Positions 45,074 through 53,987 of a DNA stretch of 64,000 nucleotides are shown here, in pieces. Both the position numbers and the translations under genes were made by a program. Position 1 is the stretch's first letter, and each line of letters starts with the position of its first letter. Source of the DNA: Paenibacillus sp. AN1007 (GTDB lineage Bacteria; Bacillota; Bacilli; Paenibacillales; Paenibacillaceae); assembly GCF_040702995.1 (NCBI RefSeq), contig NZ_CP159992.1, forward strand, positions 3,125,501 to 3,189,500, given 5' to 3'. Under the pieces are notes generated by a model. The model was not told the DNA's origin and searched no databases. It worked only from the letters and a program-made list of their open reading frames with translations.

Positions 45074-46204
45074 TTATTTGTCGTCTGCCATAGGGAACCA
45101 ACCCGGTGTATGGATAATCGCATTCCACAATCCGTCAGGGATGACCAGACGCTCCTGATCCGCTTTCGTCAGAATTGTCTCAATGTCCTCTTCCCGTCCG
45201 CTTTCAATCTTCTCGACCCAGTCCGGCTCGATAATTAGCTCACGTCCAATAGCCAGCAGCGGGACCCCCGTCTCCAGAGCTGCTGCCGCCTCGTCTGCGG
45301 TGTGGATCGCGCCTACACCGATCACAGGCACTTTGCCGCCCACACGATCCAGAATATATTCGATCCGGGAACGTGTATCTTCTTCACCCCGTCTTGGCTT
45401 CGACCAGAACTCATTCAAGGAAACGTGCAGGTAATCGAGGTTTTTATCTTTTAAAGCATCGACAAGTGCATACGTATCCTCCATCGTCAGACCCGGCGTT
45501 TCAGGCTCTTCCGGGGAGAAGCGGTATCCCACAATAAACGGAAGCTTCGTATGCTCGGCAGCGACACGCTGTACTTCGTCTACCACCGCAAGCGGGAATG
45601 CCAGACGTTTCTCTACACTGCCGCCCCAGCGGTCTTCGCGACGGTTGGAGTGCGGAGAGAAAAACTGCTGGATCAGGTACCCGTTTGCGCCATGGATCTC
45701 AACACCGTCGAAACCGGCTTCAATCGCACGGCGAGTCGCTTCACCGAAATCACGAATGACGGATGTAATCTCTTCATCCGTCATTTCTCTAGGCTCCGGA
45801 GAGCCGGGACGTTCACTTGCAACGGCACTAGGTGCGACCACCTCACCTGCTGGAACGGCTTGTTCCGGTGTCAGACGGCCTGCATGAAACATTTGCAGTA
45901 CAGCAGCAGAGCCTTGCTGTTTGATCGTTTCAGCCAGACGTTTCAGTCCGGGGATAAAACTGTCGTCGTAAGAACCAAATTGGGCAGGGAATCCAATTCC
46001 GTTAGGCGTAACATGAGTTACTGCTGTAACCGACATCCCCGCTCCCCCAGTGCGGCGTGCATAATATGCAAGCTCAGCATCGGATACCGTGCCATCTGAA
46101 TTAGAGGACATATGAGTCATAGGAGCAAGCACGATCCGGTTTTTCAGCGTAATGCCGCTTGGCAGTGAAACTTGTTCAAACATTTTGGAATACTTTGGAT
46201 TCAT
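45074..46204 (-). CDS. NADH:flavin oxidoreductase, old yellow enzyme family
   Basis: 376 residues, FMN-binding TIM barrel: LPSGITLKNRIVLAPMTHMSS, LQMFHAGRLTP, AGFDGVEIHGANGYLIQQFFSPHSNRREDRWGG and VIGVGAIHTADEAAAAL with ELIIEPDWVEK. It reduces activated double bonds or nitro groups with NAD(P)H. A 24-base palindrome 20 bases upstream of the start suggests repression released by electrophiles or a substrate. Single gene with its own terminator. Confidence 0.93.
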   Translation of the reverse strand: MNPKYSKMFEQVSLPSGITLKNRIVLAPMTHMSSNSDGTVSDAELAYYARRTGGAGMSVTAVTHVTPNGIGFPAQFGSYDDSFIPGLKRLAETIKQQGSAAVLQMFHAGRLTPEQAVPAGEVVAPSAVASERPGSPEPREMTDEEITSVIRDFGEATRRAIEAGFDGVEIHGANGYLIQQFFSPHSNRREDRWGGSVEKRLAFPLAVVDEVQRVAAEHTKLPFIVGYRFSPEEPETPGLTMEDTYALVDALKDKNLDYLHVSLNEFWSKPRRGEEDTRSRIEYILDRVGGKVPVIGVGAIHTADEAAAALETGVPLLAIGRELIIEPDWVEKIESGREEDIETILTKADQERLVIPDGLWNAIIHTPGWFPMADDK

Positions 46205-46223
46205 TCGTGGTTTCCTCCCGGTT

Positions 46224-46247
46224 ATATATCTCTTTAAATAGATATAT
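46224..46247. promoter_or_regulatory. Candidate operator of the old-yellow-enzyme gene
   Basis: ATATATCT-CTTTAAAT-AGATATAT, a perfect 8-bp inverted repeat with an 8-base spacer, ends 20 bases upstream of the start codon. Its size suits a MarR- or HxlR-type dimer. Confidence 0.55.
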
Positions 46248-46455
46248 GGATATATGCATTCTTTTACTGTAATTATTATAGTTACGTTTTAATTCAATTG
46301 CAACTTTTGCTTTTTCAATGCTCCTGCCTGCACGCGGGAAAAATGACAAACATTGAAAAGGACAGAGCGTCCATCGGACTCCCCATCCTGTTCTTTTAAC
46401 CATTTCGAAATCTCAGAAACAAGAAATACCACAAGCAGCCTCTGCATTACAATCC

Positions 46456-47133
46456 TCAGTAGCTCCGAACATATGCCAGCTTCTGTTCCATCTCTTCCAC
46501 ACATTCATAACAATCATGTTCATCATTAGCCACCATCGGTGTGACCGGATATAGATTCATATCTGTGCGATTGTAGGTTTTGAGCAGCGGCAGCAGCTGC
46601 GTTACCCGTGTATTGGCTGGATCAAGCCAAGTATTAATCTCGTCCTCTGCAAGAATCGCCGGCATTTTACTGCCGAACTCGCGGGTTACGAGATTAGCAC
46701 CAGCCATAAGCATCGTGCAGGTACGCAGCGGCTGCTTACGGGTGTCTTTCCAAATCTCATACAGCCCCGCAATGCCAAATAGACCGCGATCCGGCATCAC
46801 AACACGCACGGCATAACGCTTTTTCCCTTCTTGGCGCCAGTAATACAGCCCGTTGCATGGGATAACGCATCGTTTGGTTTCAACCAATTTGTAATACGCC
46901 GGATTTTCATGCACGGTCATCAAGTTCGCATTCACTGCATCCCGCCCCCAGAACGGTATAAACCCCCAACGGAACTCATCCAGAACCCGTTCTCCATCCT
47001 GATGCAGAATGATCGGCGTATGCTGCGTTGGACTGATGTTATAACGATTTTTATAGTAATACATGACCCGCTGTACCTTGAAATGATCCCGGACTTCATC
47101 CAGGTCCGCCGCGAGTGAAAAGCGTTCGCACAT
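46456..47133 (-). CDS. HMCES/YedK-like (SRAP) protein with altered active site
   Basis: 225 residues from the third of three ATG codons (47133), with AGGAG nine bases upstream. This start puts Cys at position 2 (MCERFSL), the residue that bonds to abasic sites in single-stranded DNA in SRAP proteins. RYNISP and EFRWGFIPFWG follow the family. Two other key residues appear changed: the Glu of the usual GxxEW reads NGLYYWR, and the His of the usual IHDRxP reads FGSKMP. The Asn of the NAR motif is kept (NANLMT). It could still bind DNA through Cys2 with changed release chemistry. Confidence 0.88.
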   Translation of the reverse strand: MCERFSLAADLDEVRDHFKVQRVMYYYKNRYNISPTQHTPIILHQDGERVLDEFRWGFIPFWGRDAVNANLMTVHENPAYYKLVETKRCVIPCNGLYYWRQEGKKRYAVRVVMPDRGLFGIAGLYEIWKDTRKQPLRTCTMLMAGANLVTREFGSKMPAILAEDEINTWLDPANTRVTQLLPLLKTYNRTDMNLYPVTPMVANDEHDCYECVEEMEQKLAYVRSY

Positions 47134-47358
47134 CATCATACACTCCTTTTTTCGTTCAGGGTTGAGTGTATTGTTTGTAAGTAAAGGGAATTTATGCATA
47201 CTCCCTGGACAGAAAACGACTTGTTGTGACAAGCCTTCCGCTGCGGCACAAGCATTTCCTTTTTTTCACGACAAAAACAACGACTTGAGACTCATTCCAG
47301 GTTCGCTTTTCCTTGTTACTATAATAGAGAAAATATACATTTATTGGAGGTTTTAAGC

Positions 47359-47880
47359 ATGAAAAGGAAGTTTTTGATGACCCTGATGCTGTTTTCTGCG
47401 CTTGCAATGTTTGGCAGCACGATCTACGCCGCAACCTTTTTGAATTACGGTTACCCAAGCTCCACCATTCCGATCCGTCCTTATACTTACGCCGCTGCAT
47501 GGCAGGGTCCAATGGACACTTCTCTTGCCAACTGGAACAACGCAGGAGCCAAAGTACAGTTTGTCAAATCAAGCAGCTCTTCCAACACGATTACCGTCGG
47601 CAGCTTCAACAATACCGCATATGGTGTCAACTACGCTTCCGTCTCCGGCAATCAGGTCGTTAACTTCCGCATTGAGCTTAACACCTCCACGATCACCACC
47701 GATGCCTCCAACCTGACCAACTTCATTCAAAGCGTGTTCGTCCATGAACTCGGCCACTCCATCTGGCTCGGTGACAATCCAACAACCAGCAGCCCTTCGA
47801 TCATGTCTTATACCCGTAACCGGAATTCTATGACCAAACCGCAAACCTTCGATATTAACAATGTCAAATCCAGATATTAA
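47359..47880 (+). CDS. Small secreted metalloprotease, matrixin/snapalysin-like
   Basis: 173 residues from the ATG at 47359 with TTGGAGGTTTTAAGC upstream. Signal peptide MKRKFLMTLMLFSALAMFGS..YA with cleavage near residue 24. A compact domain contains FVHELGHSIWLGD (about 128-139), a zinc motif HExxHxxxxxD in which Asp replaces the usual third His, as in snapalysins, and Trp replaces the usual Gly. SIMSY supplies the Met-turn. It is probably an exported peptidase with little or no propeptide. A lipoprotein gene follows 61 bases downstream on the same strand. Confidence 0.85.
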   Translation: MKRKFLMTLMLFSALAMFGSTIYAATFLNYGYPSSTIPIRPYTYAAAWQGPMDTSLANWNNAGAKVQFVKSSSSSNTITVGSFNNTAYGVNYASVSGNQVVNFRIELNTSTITTDASNLTNFIQSVFVHELGHSIWLGDNPTTSSPSIMSYTRNRNSMTKPQTFDINNVKSRY

Positions 47881-47941
47881 TCCGCGTGACCTGTAATCTT
47901 ACTTAAGCTGTACAGCCTATTACCAAGGAGGATTCCAATCT

Positions 47942-48607
47942 ATGAAAAAGAACCGAGTATTCACCCTGCTCGTCTCGTCCCTTTTTGTTCTGTCTGTCGT
48001 GGGCTGCTCTTCAACATCACCTGCCGCTTCTCCCTCTGATGCGCCGATCACTGTCATTGCTTCCGAAGATTACCCGAATTACAGCAGTATAGATGCTCTA
48101 ACTGACCGGGCCGATACCATCGTGAAGGGCCGTGTGATCCAGACCCGAATTGAAGCTTTGAATGACAAAGCTAAGACGGACTCTCTGGAACAAAATGAGC
48201 TGGGCACTGCTGAAAGCGCGGCGGATGAACAGATTTCTTTTGACAAAATCTATACCATCTATACGGTTCAGGTGGCAGAACCCTATAAGGGCCGTTACAC
48301 AGCAGGAGATCAGCTTGAAGTCAAGCAGCTTGGCGGCCAACTGGGCAGTACCAAAGTGATTAATGACGATAATCTTCAGCTGTTGCCAACCAAAGACTAC
48401 GTTCTGTTCCTTGAAACGTATGCAGACACGCCTGCAAGTCTGCTGAACAGCGTCCAGAGCCTTTACGTGGTGAAGCCCGCTCCCGAATCAAACCAGCCAA
48501 GTGAACTTTCCGAGACGGAAGTCATCGTCAGTGCACATCCGGAGAATAATCTGACGCTGAGCCTCAATGATCTGCAGCAGATTAAGGACGAGCAGTCGAC
48601 TCCGTAA
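47942..48607 (+). CDS. Lipoprotein of unknown function, partner of the metalloprotease gene
   Basis: 221 residues. Lipoprotein signal with lipobox SVVGC (Cys22); the ribosome site is AAGGAGGATTCCAATCT. The mature part has SSIDALTDRADTIVKGRVIQTRIE, YTVQVAEPYKGRYTAGDQLEVKQLGGQLG and LLPTKDYVLFLETYADTP. This OB-fold-like pattern (a transition-metal or substrate-free beta domain) recurs in Bacillales lipoproteins that I cannot name further. Probably co-transcribed with the metalloprotease; a strong terminator follows. Confidence 0.82.
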   Translation: MKKNRVFTLLVSSLFVLSVVGCSSTSPAASPSDAPITVIASEDYPNYSSIDALTDRADTIVKGRVIQTRIEALNDKAKTDSLEQNELGTAESAADEQISFDKIYTIYTVQVAEPYKGRYTAGDQLEVKQLGGQLGSTKVINDDNLQLLPTKDYVLFLETYADTPASLLNSVQSLYVVKPAPESNQPSELSETEVIVSAHPENNLTLSLNDLQQIKDEQSTP

Positions 48608-48675
48608 CCCTTCCATGTTTTCATGCTTCTATATCTGTTCCATGTCCTGCCGCAGCATACTGCTCTACATAAAAT

Positions 48676-48717
48676 AAAAAAACGTGCTGCCCGGGGAACC
48701 GATCAGTACGTTTTTTT
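48676..48717. terminator. Bidirectional terminator
   Basis: AAAAAAACGTGCTG pairs with CAGTACGTTTTTTT (one mismatch), giving T runs on both strands. It serves the plus-strand lipoprotein gene and the minus-strand sensor kinase gene. Confidence 0.9.
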
Positions 48718-48743
48718 GCCGCTCGAAAGATATCTGAATAAAG

Positions 48744-49784
48744 TTAGCGGCTGACATACACCGGAAGGGTAAACCAGAAGCAGCTGCCTGCACCCTTTGT
48801 ACTCTGCACCCCGATCTCACCCCCATGCCGTTCCACAATCGATTGAGCAATGGCGAGCCCAAGTCCCGCACCTCCATTATTTTTACTGCGAGATTTATCA
48901 ATGCGATAAAAACGGTCGAAAATACGTTTCGTTTCCTGCACTTCAATTCCCTCACCTTCATCCATCACCGCAATTCGTAAAAATGCTCCCTGCTCAGCTG
49001 CAGTAAGCATAATTGTGCCTTCGACAGGAGAGTATTGAATGGCATTTTGCAGTAAATTAGAGAGTACACGCTTCATCTGTGCAGGCACCATCATAACCGC
49101 CGGCAATCGATCAGGCAGCTTAATCTCCACGCGCAGCTGTCTCTCGGCAAGATGAAACGAAAAGCTCTCCAGTGTGCTGAGCACTAACTCATCAACATGG
49201 CTGGGCTGAGGATCGAACTGATCCCCCTTCGCTTCCAGACTGGATAGGTCAAAAAGGTCCTGAATCAGGCCTCCCAACCGTTTCGTTTCCAGACGAATCG
49301 TGTTCAAGTATCGTTGAAAGGTGACTTCATCCTTGATTACATCATCCTCCAGCGCTTCAACAAAAGCCTGAATCGAGGCCAGAGGTGTACGCAAGTCATG
49401 GGAAACATTTGCAATTAACTCTCGTCTGGCTGATTCGGAATGATGCAGATCGTCAAAGCTCTCCTTCAGCCTGGAGCTCATTTCATTAAATTGCTGTGCG
49501 AGCATCTTGAATTCCTGTGGACCGACGAGAGGGACTTCCGTCTGGAAATCCCCTTCGGCCAGTCGCTTTGTGCGCTCTGTAATACGTGCGATGGACTTCT
49601 CTAATGGCTTCGTTAATAAATACTGAAGAACAAAAGAAAGTAAACCTACTCCGCCCGTTACTGCCGACAATAGATAAAACTGTTCGATGGTAAGCAGCAT
49701 TTTTGAATAACTGATCAATAAACAGATCAGCAGTACGCCAATGCCTGTAAGACTGGACAATACCAAATACGTACGCAGCTTCAT
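48744..49784 (-). CDS. Two-component sensor histidine kinase, short-loop type
   Basis: 346 residues from the ATG at 49784, which overlaps the response-regulator stop (ATGA). Two membrane helices (about 5-25 and 36-57) are joined by only about ten residues, so there is no extracellular sensor domain. HAMP (KPLEKSIARITERTKRLAEGDF), HisKA with LIANVSHDLRTPLASIQ, and the ATPase N, G1 and G2 boxes (NLLQNAIQYSP, DEGEGI, GGAGLGLAIAQ) follow. It is probably an intramembrane-sensing kinase or one that uses a partner protein. It works with the adjacent OmpR-type regulator, and the Met/Asp-rich exported protein upstream is a candidate partner or target. Confidence 0.93.
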   Translation of the reverse strand: MKLRTYLVLSSLTGIGVLLICLLISYSKMLLTIEQFYLLSAVTGGVGLLSFVLQYLLTKPLEKSIARITERTKRLAEGDFQTEVPLVGPQEFKMLAQQFNEMSSRLKESFDDLHHSESARRELIANVSHDLRTPLASIQAFVEALEDDVIKDEVTFQRYLNTIRLETKRLGGLIQDLFDLSSLEAKGDQFDPQPSHVDELVLSTLESFSFHLAERQLRVEIKLPDRLPAVMMVPAQMKRVLSNLLQNAIQYSPVEGTIMLTAAEQGAFLRIAVMDEGEGIEVQETKRIFDRFYRIDKSRSKNNGGAGLGLAIAQSIVERHGGEIGVQSTKGAGSCFWFTLPVYVSR

Positions 49785-50482
49785 GACGAGCCACCTGCAA
49801 ACTTGTAACCAATGCCCCATACGGTTTTGATATATTTCGGATCCGAAGCATTCTGTTCAATCTTCTCCCTCAATCTCCGAATATGCACGGTCACTGTAGT
49901 TGTATCTCCCTCATAGCTGAAGTCCCAAATTTTGCTCATCATCTGGCTGCGTGAAAATACCTGCCCGGGGTGACTTGCCAGCAAATACAGCATCTCAAAC
50001 TCGGTAACCGTTAAGTCAATGAGCCGTTCGCCGATCTTTACTTCACGTCTCGCAAAATCAATCATCATCCCCTCATAACTAATCGTATGTGTGGAGGCAG
50101 CAGATGAGGCCTGTGCTGTTCGCGTCCTCCGCAATACTGCTTTGATACGCAGGACCAGTTCTCTCGGACTAAAGGGTTTGGTCAAATAATCATCGGCTCC
50201 CATAGTCAGCCCCATTAGTCGATCCTGCTCTTCCCCGCGAGCAGTCAGCATGATAATCGGTACATCTTCCGTTTGCCGAATCTCATTACAGACTTCCCAG
50301 CCATTTTTATGCGGCATCATCAGATCAAGCACAATCAAATGCGGAGTCTGACTGCGCCACATCTCAATCGCCTCCAAGCCATCCCTAGCTGTTACAACCG
50401 TATAACCTTCCCGCTCCAGGTACCTGCAGCATACGTCTGTAATATTGCTGTCATCATCGGCCACCATAATACGCTCATTCAA
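49781..50482 (-). CDS. OmpR-family response regulator
   Basis: 233 residues from a TTG at 50482 preceded by GGGGTGAG; the frame extends to an ATG at 50524 without a ribosome site, so the start is uncertain. Receiver domain with ERIMVADDDSN, LIVLDLMMPHKNGWEV (phospho-Asp) and LTKPFSPRELVLRI; winged-helix output with DLTVTEFEMLYLLASHPGQVFSR and TVTVHIRRLREKIE. It pairs with the downstream kinase. Direct repeats at 50555-50602, upstream of it, may be its own binding sites. Confidence 0.93.
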   Translation of the reverse strand: MNERIMVADDDSNITDVCCRYLEREGYTVVTARDGLEAIEMWRSQTPHLIVLDLMMPHKNGWEVCNEIRQTEDVPIIMLTARGEEQDRLMGLTMGADDYLTKPFSPRELVLRIKAVLRRTRTAQASSAASTHTISYEGMMIDFARREVKIGERLIDLTVTEFEMLYLLASHPGQVFSRSQMMSKIWDFSYEGDTTTVTVHIRRLREKIEQNASDPKYIKTVWGIGYKFAGGSS

Positions 50483-50554
50483 TGAACTCACCCCATATTC
50501 AAAACAAGCATTTTGCAATATCATATCACAGGGTGATGGTCATGCATTGTCACG

Positions 50555-50602
50555 TTTATCTTCTTACTTCATTTATCTTCTTTTTATGCTTCCTCTATCT
50601 TC
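50555..50602 (-). repeat. Direct repeats upstream of the response regulator
   Basis: TTTATCTTCT occurs at 50555 and 50572, 17 bases apart, and the shorter TATCTTC at 50596. They lie in the gap between the Met/Asp-rich protein and the response regulator gene. OmpR-type regulators bind direct repeats, so autoregulation is possible. Confidence 0.4.
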
Positions 50603-50608
50603 CTAATC

Positions 50609-51154
50609 TTACTTCATCGTATTCATAGGCATCATGTATTTGGAAACGACCATATGACTCACATACGTACTCCCCTCATGTATAGAAGGCATTGAATTCA
50701 GACTAACCTGCATGCCGTCGACCATCATTTTTTTAGAACCCACCCACACTTTAATGGTTTTAGCCGCAGGCATCATCATTTCTTCCTTCATTATCTTATC
50801 GTCCTTCATCATCTTATCGTCGTCCGTCATCATCATGTCATCGTCCATCATCTTGCTATCTGTATTCATCAAATCGTTATGCATCTTCATGTCGCTGCTC
50901 ATTGTCATCTCGTCTTTCATCTTCATATCGTCCATCCCGCCATTGTACATCAATGTGACCGAACGATCTTGGCTGTCCCACATAATGCTGTAACCATACA
51001 TATTTGCAGCCTGCCTCAACTGCACAAGTTCCATGCCATCCTTTTTGATCATTTTCATCTCTGCCGCGCTTGCGCTCGTTAATCCTGAGAACGTTAACGA
51101 CATCACCAACATCGCTGCTGCAATCATCTTTTTGCTTGTGCCTGTTTTCATCAT
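50609..51154 (-). CDS. Exported stalk-domain protein with Met/Asp-rich insert
   Basis: 181 residues. Signal peptide with cleavage near ASA-A at 30. The two halves of a copper-amine-oxidase-N-like 'stalk' domain (about 32-72, KDGMELVQLRQAANMYGYS, and 133-178, KVWVGSKKMMVDGMQVSLN) are split by about 55 residues (74-128). By my count this insert holds about 19 Met and 17 Asp/Glu in repeats such as MMDDDMMMTDDDKMMKDDK. Methionine clusters of this kind bind Cu(I) or Ag(I), and the acidic groups could bind other cations; this is inference. It is the first gene of a minus-strand set followed by the response regulator and short-loop kinase, which suggests an envelope metal or stress sensor. GGAGTGTG lies 12 bases before the ATG. 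Confidence 0.85.
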   Translation of the reverse strand: MMKTGTSKKMIAAAMLVMSLTFSGLTSASAAEMKMIKKDGMELVQLRQAANMYGYSIMWDSQDRSVTLMYNGGMDDMKMKDEMTMSSDMKMHNDLMNTDSKMMDDDMMMTDDDKMMKDDKIMKEEMMMPAAKTIKVWVGSKKMMVDGMQVSLNSMPSIHEGSTYVSHMVVSKYMMPMNTMK

Positions 51155-51281
51155 TTTTTATCACACTCCATCGTTTAGTTGCTTGCATGGACTACGATAT
51201 AGCGAACAACTTACGATTCTCTAAGTAAAACATTACGAAACCATTACAATGTAAACATTTGGATCATACTGATATAAAAAA

Positions 51282-51314
51282 GGTTGAAATCCCCTTTTAT
51301 GAGAGACTTCAACC
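51282..51314 (-). terminator. Terminator of the beta-mannosidase gene
   Basis: On the minus strand GGTTGAA pairs with TTCAACC around a 19-base loop and is followed by a T run. It lies about 40 bases after the stop. Confidence 0.75.
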
Positions 51315-51352
51315 GTTTAATTAATTTAACCCAAACTTGTTCTTCCCTTAAC

Positions 51353-53908
51353 TTACCCTTTGTCTACTTGAATAAAATCAATCATGGATCGTACCTCAAC
51401 GGGACCTGGATTCGAGATCACATCCTCACGCTGCAGAGCTTCTCTTGAAGTAAATTTCACCTTTACCGGAATACCAGGGATCAGATCGAAGAAATTGTCC
51501 GTGAATATTCCTTCGCTCTCCGAAGACATCCATACCTGCTTGGCAAGCTGATCACTCTCCAGCACCAGATATTTTCCCTCTTCATCAGTCACTTCACTGA
51601 CTTTAATGTTTGCTTGCTGCAGTGCAAGATCTTTGGCGGGCACAAAATAATGCTCCTGCACGATATCAGCCGCACCGTCCTGATGCAGGTCCAAACGCAG
51701 CAGCACAGCTGCCGGATCAAGCCCTTTGAGCCAATCAGCATGCTGCAGCGAACCTAGTTTCTCACCTGAATTCGGTGCCAAGCTGACTTCAAGTGTTTCA
51801 TCCCGATGCACCTGGCCATCGAATCCGATCAGGCGAAGCTGAAGCTGCCCTTTCACCGGATTCAATTGGTCCGAGATCACATAAATATCCGTGAAGTCTT
51901 TCTGTGTACCATCCGCAGATACCAGCACATCGCTGAAACTGCGTTTGGCATAATACTGCAGTGCTTTCCAGCGGCCAAGATAATCCATCCCTGCCCACGA
52001 AGCGACAGGCCAGCAGTCATTCATCTGCCAGTACAGCGTACCCATGCAGTACGGCTTGCGGCGTCGATGGGCTTCAATTGCCGTTTTCATCGCTTCTGCT
52101 TGAAGCACCTGGCTCATATAGAGAAAGGAAGGAAAATCCTTCGATGCAGGCAAATACATATCCATGTACTGCTTGATCAGCCGATTGCCCGCTCCGTTCT
52201 TTTGATGTGCCAGCATGACCTCTGATTCCAGCGCCAGATCTGCTTCCTCGGCATACGTTCGCACCGACTTGTATTCCGGGAACGATTGGAATCCATATTC
52301 ACTCATGAAACGACCGACATACACATTGTAATTCTCAAAAGGTTCAACGTTGTGCCATACACCCCAGTAATGGATGTCCCCTTCCGATGTCGACGGATGG
52401 GCATGCTGCTTCTCGTCTCCTGACAGCGATACAAGCGGTGACGACGGCCAGTAATCCATACCTGGTGCGTAGGCTTCCACAACTTCCGGCAGCAGGTCAT
52501 GGAAGATGGCCTCATAGTCTGCCCAGATGCGATCACGCTGCTCGGCGTTATAATCCTTTTTCCAGCCCCAGCCTCCGTTCTCAATATAATGCGCCCAAGC
52601 CGAATCAATCTCATTGTTTCCGCACCACAGCACAATACTCGGATGGTTGCGCAGTCGTTTCACGTTGTCGATGGCCTCATGCCGGACACTTTCCAGAAAT
52701 GCTTCATCCCCCGGATACATGCTGCAGGCAAACATAAAATCCTGCCACACCATGATCCCGTACTCATCGCAAAGATCATAGAACACGTCCTCTTCATAGA
52801 AGCCCCCGCCCCATACACGCAGCATATTCATGTTGGACTCGGCTGCCGAGATGATCTCATGCAGATATCGTTCACGCGTCATTTCTGTAATGAAGCTGTC
52901 ATTTGGAATGTGGTTGGCTCCTTTGGCAAACACCGCGACTCCATTCAATTCAAAATAAAAAGTTGCACCGGCTTCGTCCGGATCACGAACGAGACGGACA
53001 GAACGAAGTCCTGTCTGGACTTCATAATACGCGACTGCCCGCTCGCCCTGAAGCACCTCGGCTGCAAAAGTATATCGGTAAGGTTCACCCAGTCCACGGC
53101 TCCACCAAAGCCTCGGATCTGGAATGGACACGGGCACTTCCACTGTGTGTGAACCAGGCTGCAGAGATACTGCTGTCTCCCAGCGCTGACCATCCGCACC
53201 AATGCGAATAACAGTATCTATAGGCTGCGAAGTTTCAACTTCGACCACGGCAGTCACTTGAGCCGATGCGGCAGTCACTTCGTTTTGCCGGATAAACAAG
53301 TCTTTAATGGTTACGTCTGTCCAGCCTTCAAGCCTGACTTCTCGCCAGATACCGCTGGTGACAAAACGCGGGCCCCAATCCCAGCCATAGTGATATGGCG
53401 CTTTGCGGGCAAAAATACTGACACGTTTATCCCCAAGACCGCCCACATCGGATTGATCATTCGAAGCAGGCAGAGCGTACCCCAGCTTCTCCAGCTTCGG
53501 CAAGTCCTCCTGGATGGGAGATCGAAAACGAATACGAAGCACGTTGTCTTGTTCTTTCACGAGTGCTTTTATATCTGCCTTCCATACCCGGAACATGTTG
53601 TCCGCAGACAGCACATGAGTGTCATTCACGTATACATCGGCATACGTATCCAACCCGTCAAAAACCAGTTCCAGCTGTTCCTGTGCATAGAGTGAAGCCT
53701 CAACATCAAAAGCCGTTTGGTACTCCCAATCCTTCTTGTCGATCCACTGCACTTCCTTCTCGTTCGTGCCGTAGAACGGATCGGGAATTTTGCCCAGCCG
53801 CAGCAGATCCGTATGTACACATCCAGGCACTTGAGCCGGCATCCATTCCTGATCTTCACAAGCCTTAAACGTCCAGTTCTCTAAAAGTTGCGATTGTATT
53901 ACGCTCAT
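51353..53908 (-). CDS. Beta-mannosidase (GH2)
   Basis: 851 residues from the ATG at 53908 with GGGAGGCTGTC upstream; the frame to 53938 lacks a ribosome site. An N-terminal jelly roll (WMPAQVPGCVHTDLLRLGKIPDPFYGTNE, VFDGLDTYADVYVND) leads into the GH2 barrel with YHYGWDWGPRF, NMLRVWGGGFYEEDVFYDLCDEYGIMVWQDFMFACSMYP, WCGNNEIDSAW (acid/base Glu) and MSEYGFQSFPE (nucleophile Glu). It releases mannose from beta-mannosides in the cytosol; no signal peptide. A LacI regulator is encoded just upstream on the same strand, and the promoter shares an 11-base motif with the LacI upstream region. Confidence 0.94.
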   Translation of the reverse strand: MSVIQSQLLENWTFKACEDQEWMPAQVPGCVHTDLLRLGKIPDPFYGTNEKEVQWIDKKDWEYQTAFDVEASLYAQEQLELVFDGLDTYADVYVNDTHVLSADNMFRVWKADIKALVKEQDNVLRIRFRSPIQEDLPKLEKLGYALPASNDQSDVGGLGDKRVSIFARKAPYHYGWDWGPRFVTSGIWREVRLEGWTDVTIKDLFIRQNEVTAASAQVTAVVEVETSQPIDTVIRIGADGQRWETAVSLQPGSHTVEVPVSIPDPRLWWSRGLGEPYRYTFAAEVLQGERAVAYYEVQTGLRSVRLVRDPDEAGATFYFELNGVAVFAKGANHIPNDSFITEMTRERYLHEIISAAESNMNMLRVWGGGFYEEDVFYDLCDEYGIMVWQDFMFACSMYPGDEAFLESVRHEAIDNVKRLRNHPSIVLWCGNNEIDSAWAHYIENGGWGWKKDYNAEQRDRIWADYEAIFHDLLPEVVEAYAPGMDYWPSSPLVSLSGDEKQHAHPSTSEGDIHYWGVWHNVEPFENYNVYVGRFMSEYGFQSFPEYKSVRTYAEEADLALESEVMLAHQKNGAGNRLIKQYMDMYLPASKDFPSFLYMSQVLQAEAMKTAIEAHRRRKPYCMGTLYWQMNDCWPVASWAGMDYLGRWKALQYYAKRSFSDVLVSADGTQKDFTDIYVISDQLNPVKGQLQLRLIGFDGQVHRDETLEVSLAPNSGEKLGSLQHADWLKGLDPAAVLLRLDLHQDGAADIVQEHYFVPAKDLALQQANIKVSEVTDEEGKYLVLESDQLAKQVWMSSESEGIFTDNFFDLIPGIPVKVKFTSREALQREDVISNPGPVEVRSMIDFIQVDKG

Positions 53909-53949
53909 GACAGCCTCCCATGTGTTTACATTAGTCAATTCATTTGTTA

Positions 53950-53987
53950 GGTTTTGTTAGTATAATAGAAAACAATTCACAAAACAA
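53950..53987 (-). promoter_or_regulatory. Promoter and candidate operator of the mannosidase gene
   Basis: On the minus strand TTGTTT and TATACT are separated by 17 bases. CTAACAAAACC overlaps the end of the -10 and is followed by a second CTAACAAAT. The same CTAACAAAACC (plus strand GGTTTTGTTAG) occurs at 55259-55269 upstream of the LacI gene, so it may be the LacI operator. Confidence 0.55.

Noticed and set aside
50712..50993. Plus-strand hydrophobic open frame with repeated Ile/Ser/Phe
   Set aside because: It is the antisense of the Met/Asp codon repeats; its pattern arises from ATG/GAT codons read on the other strand.
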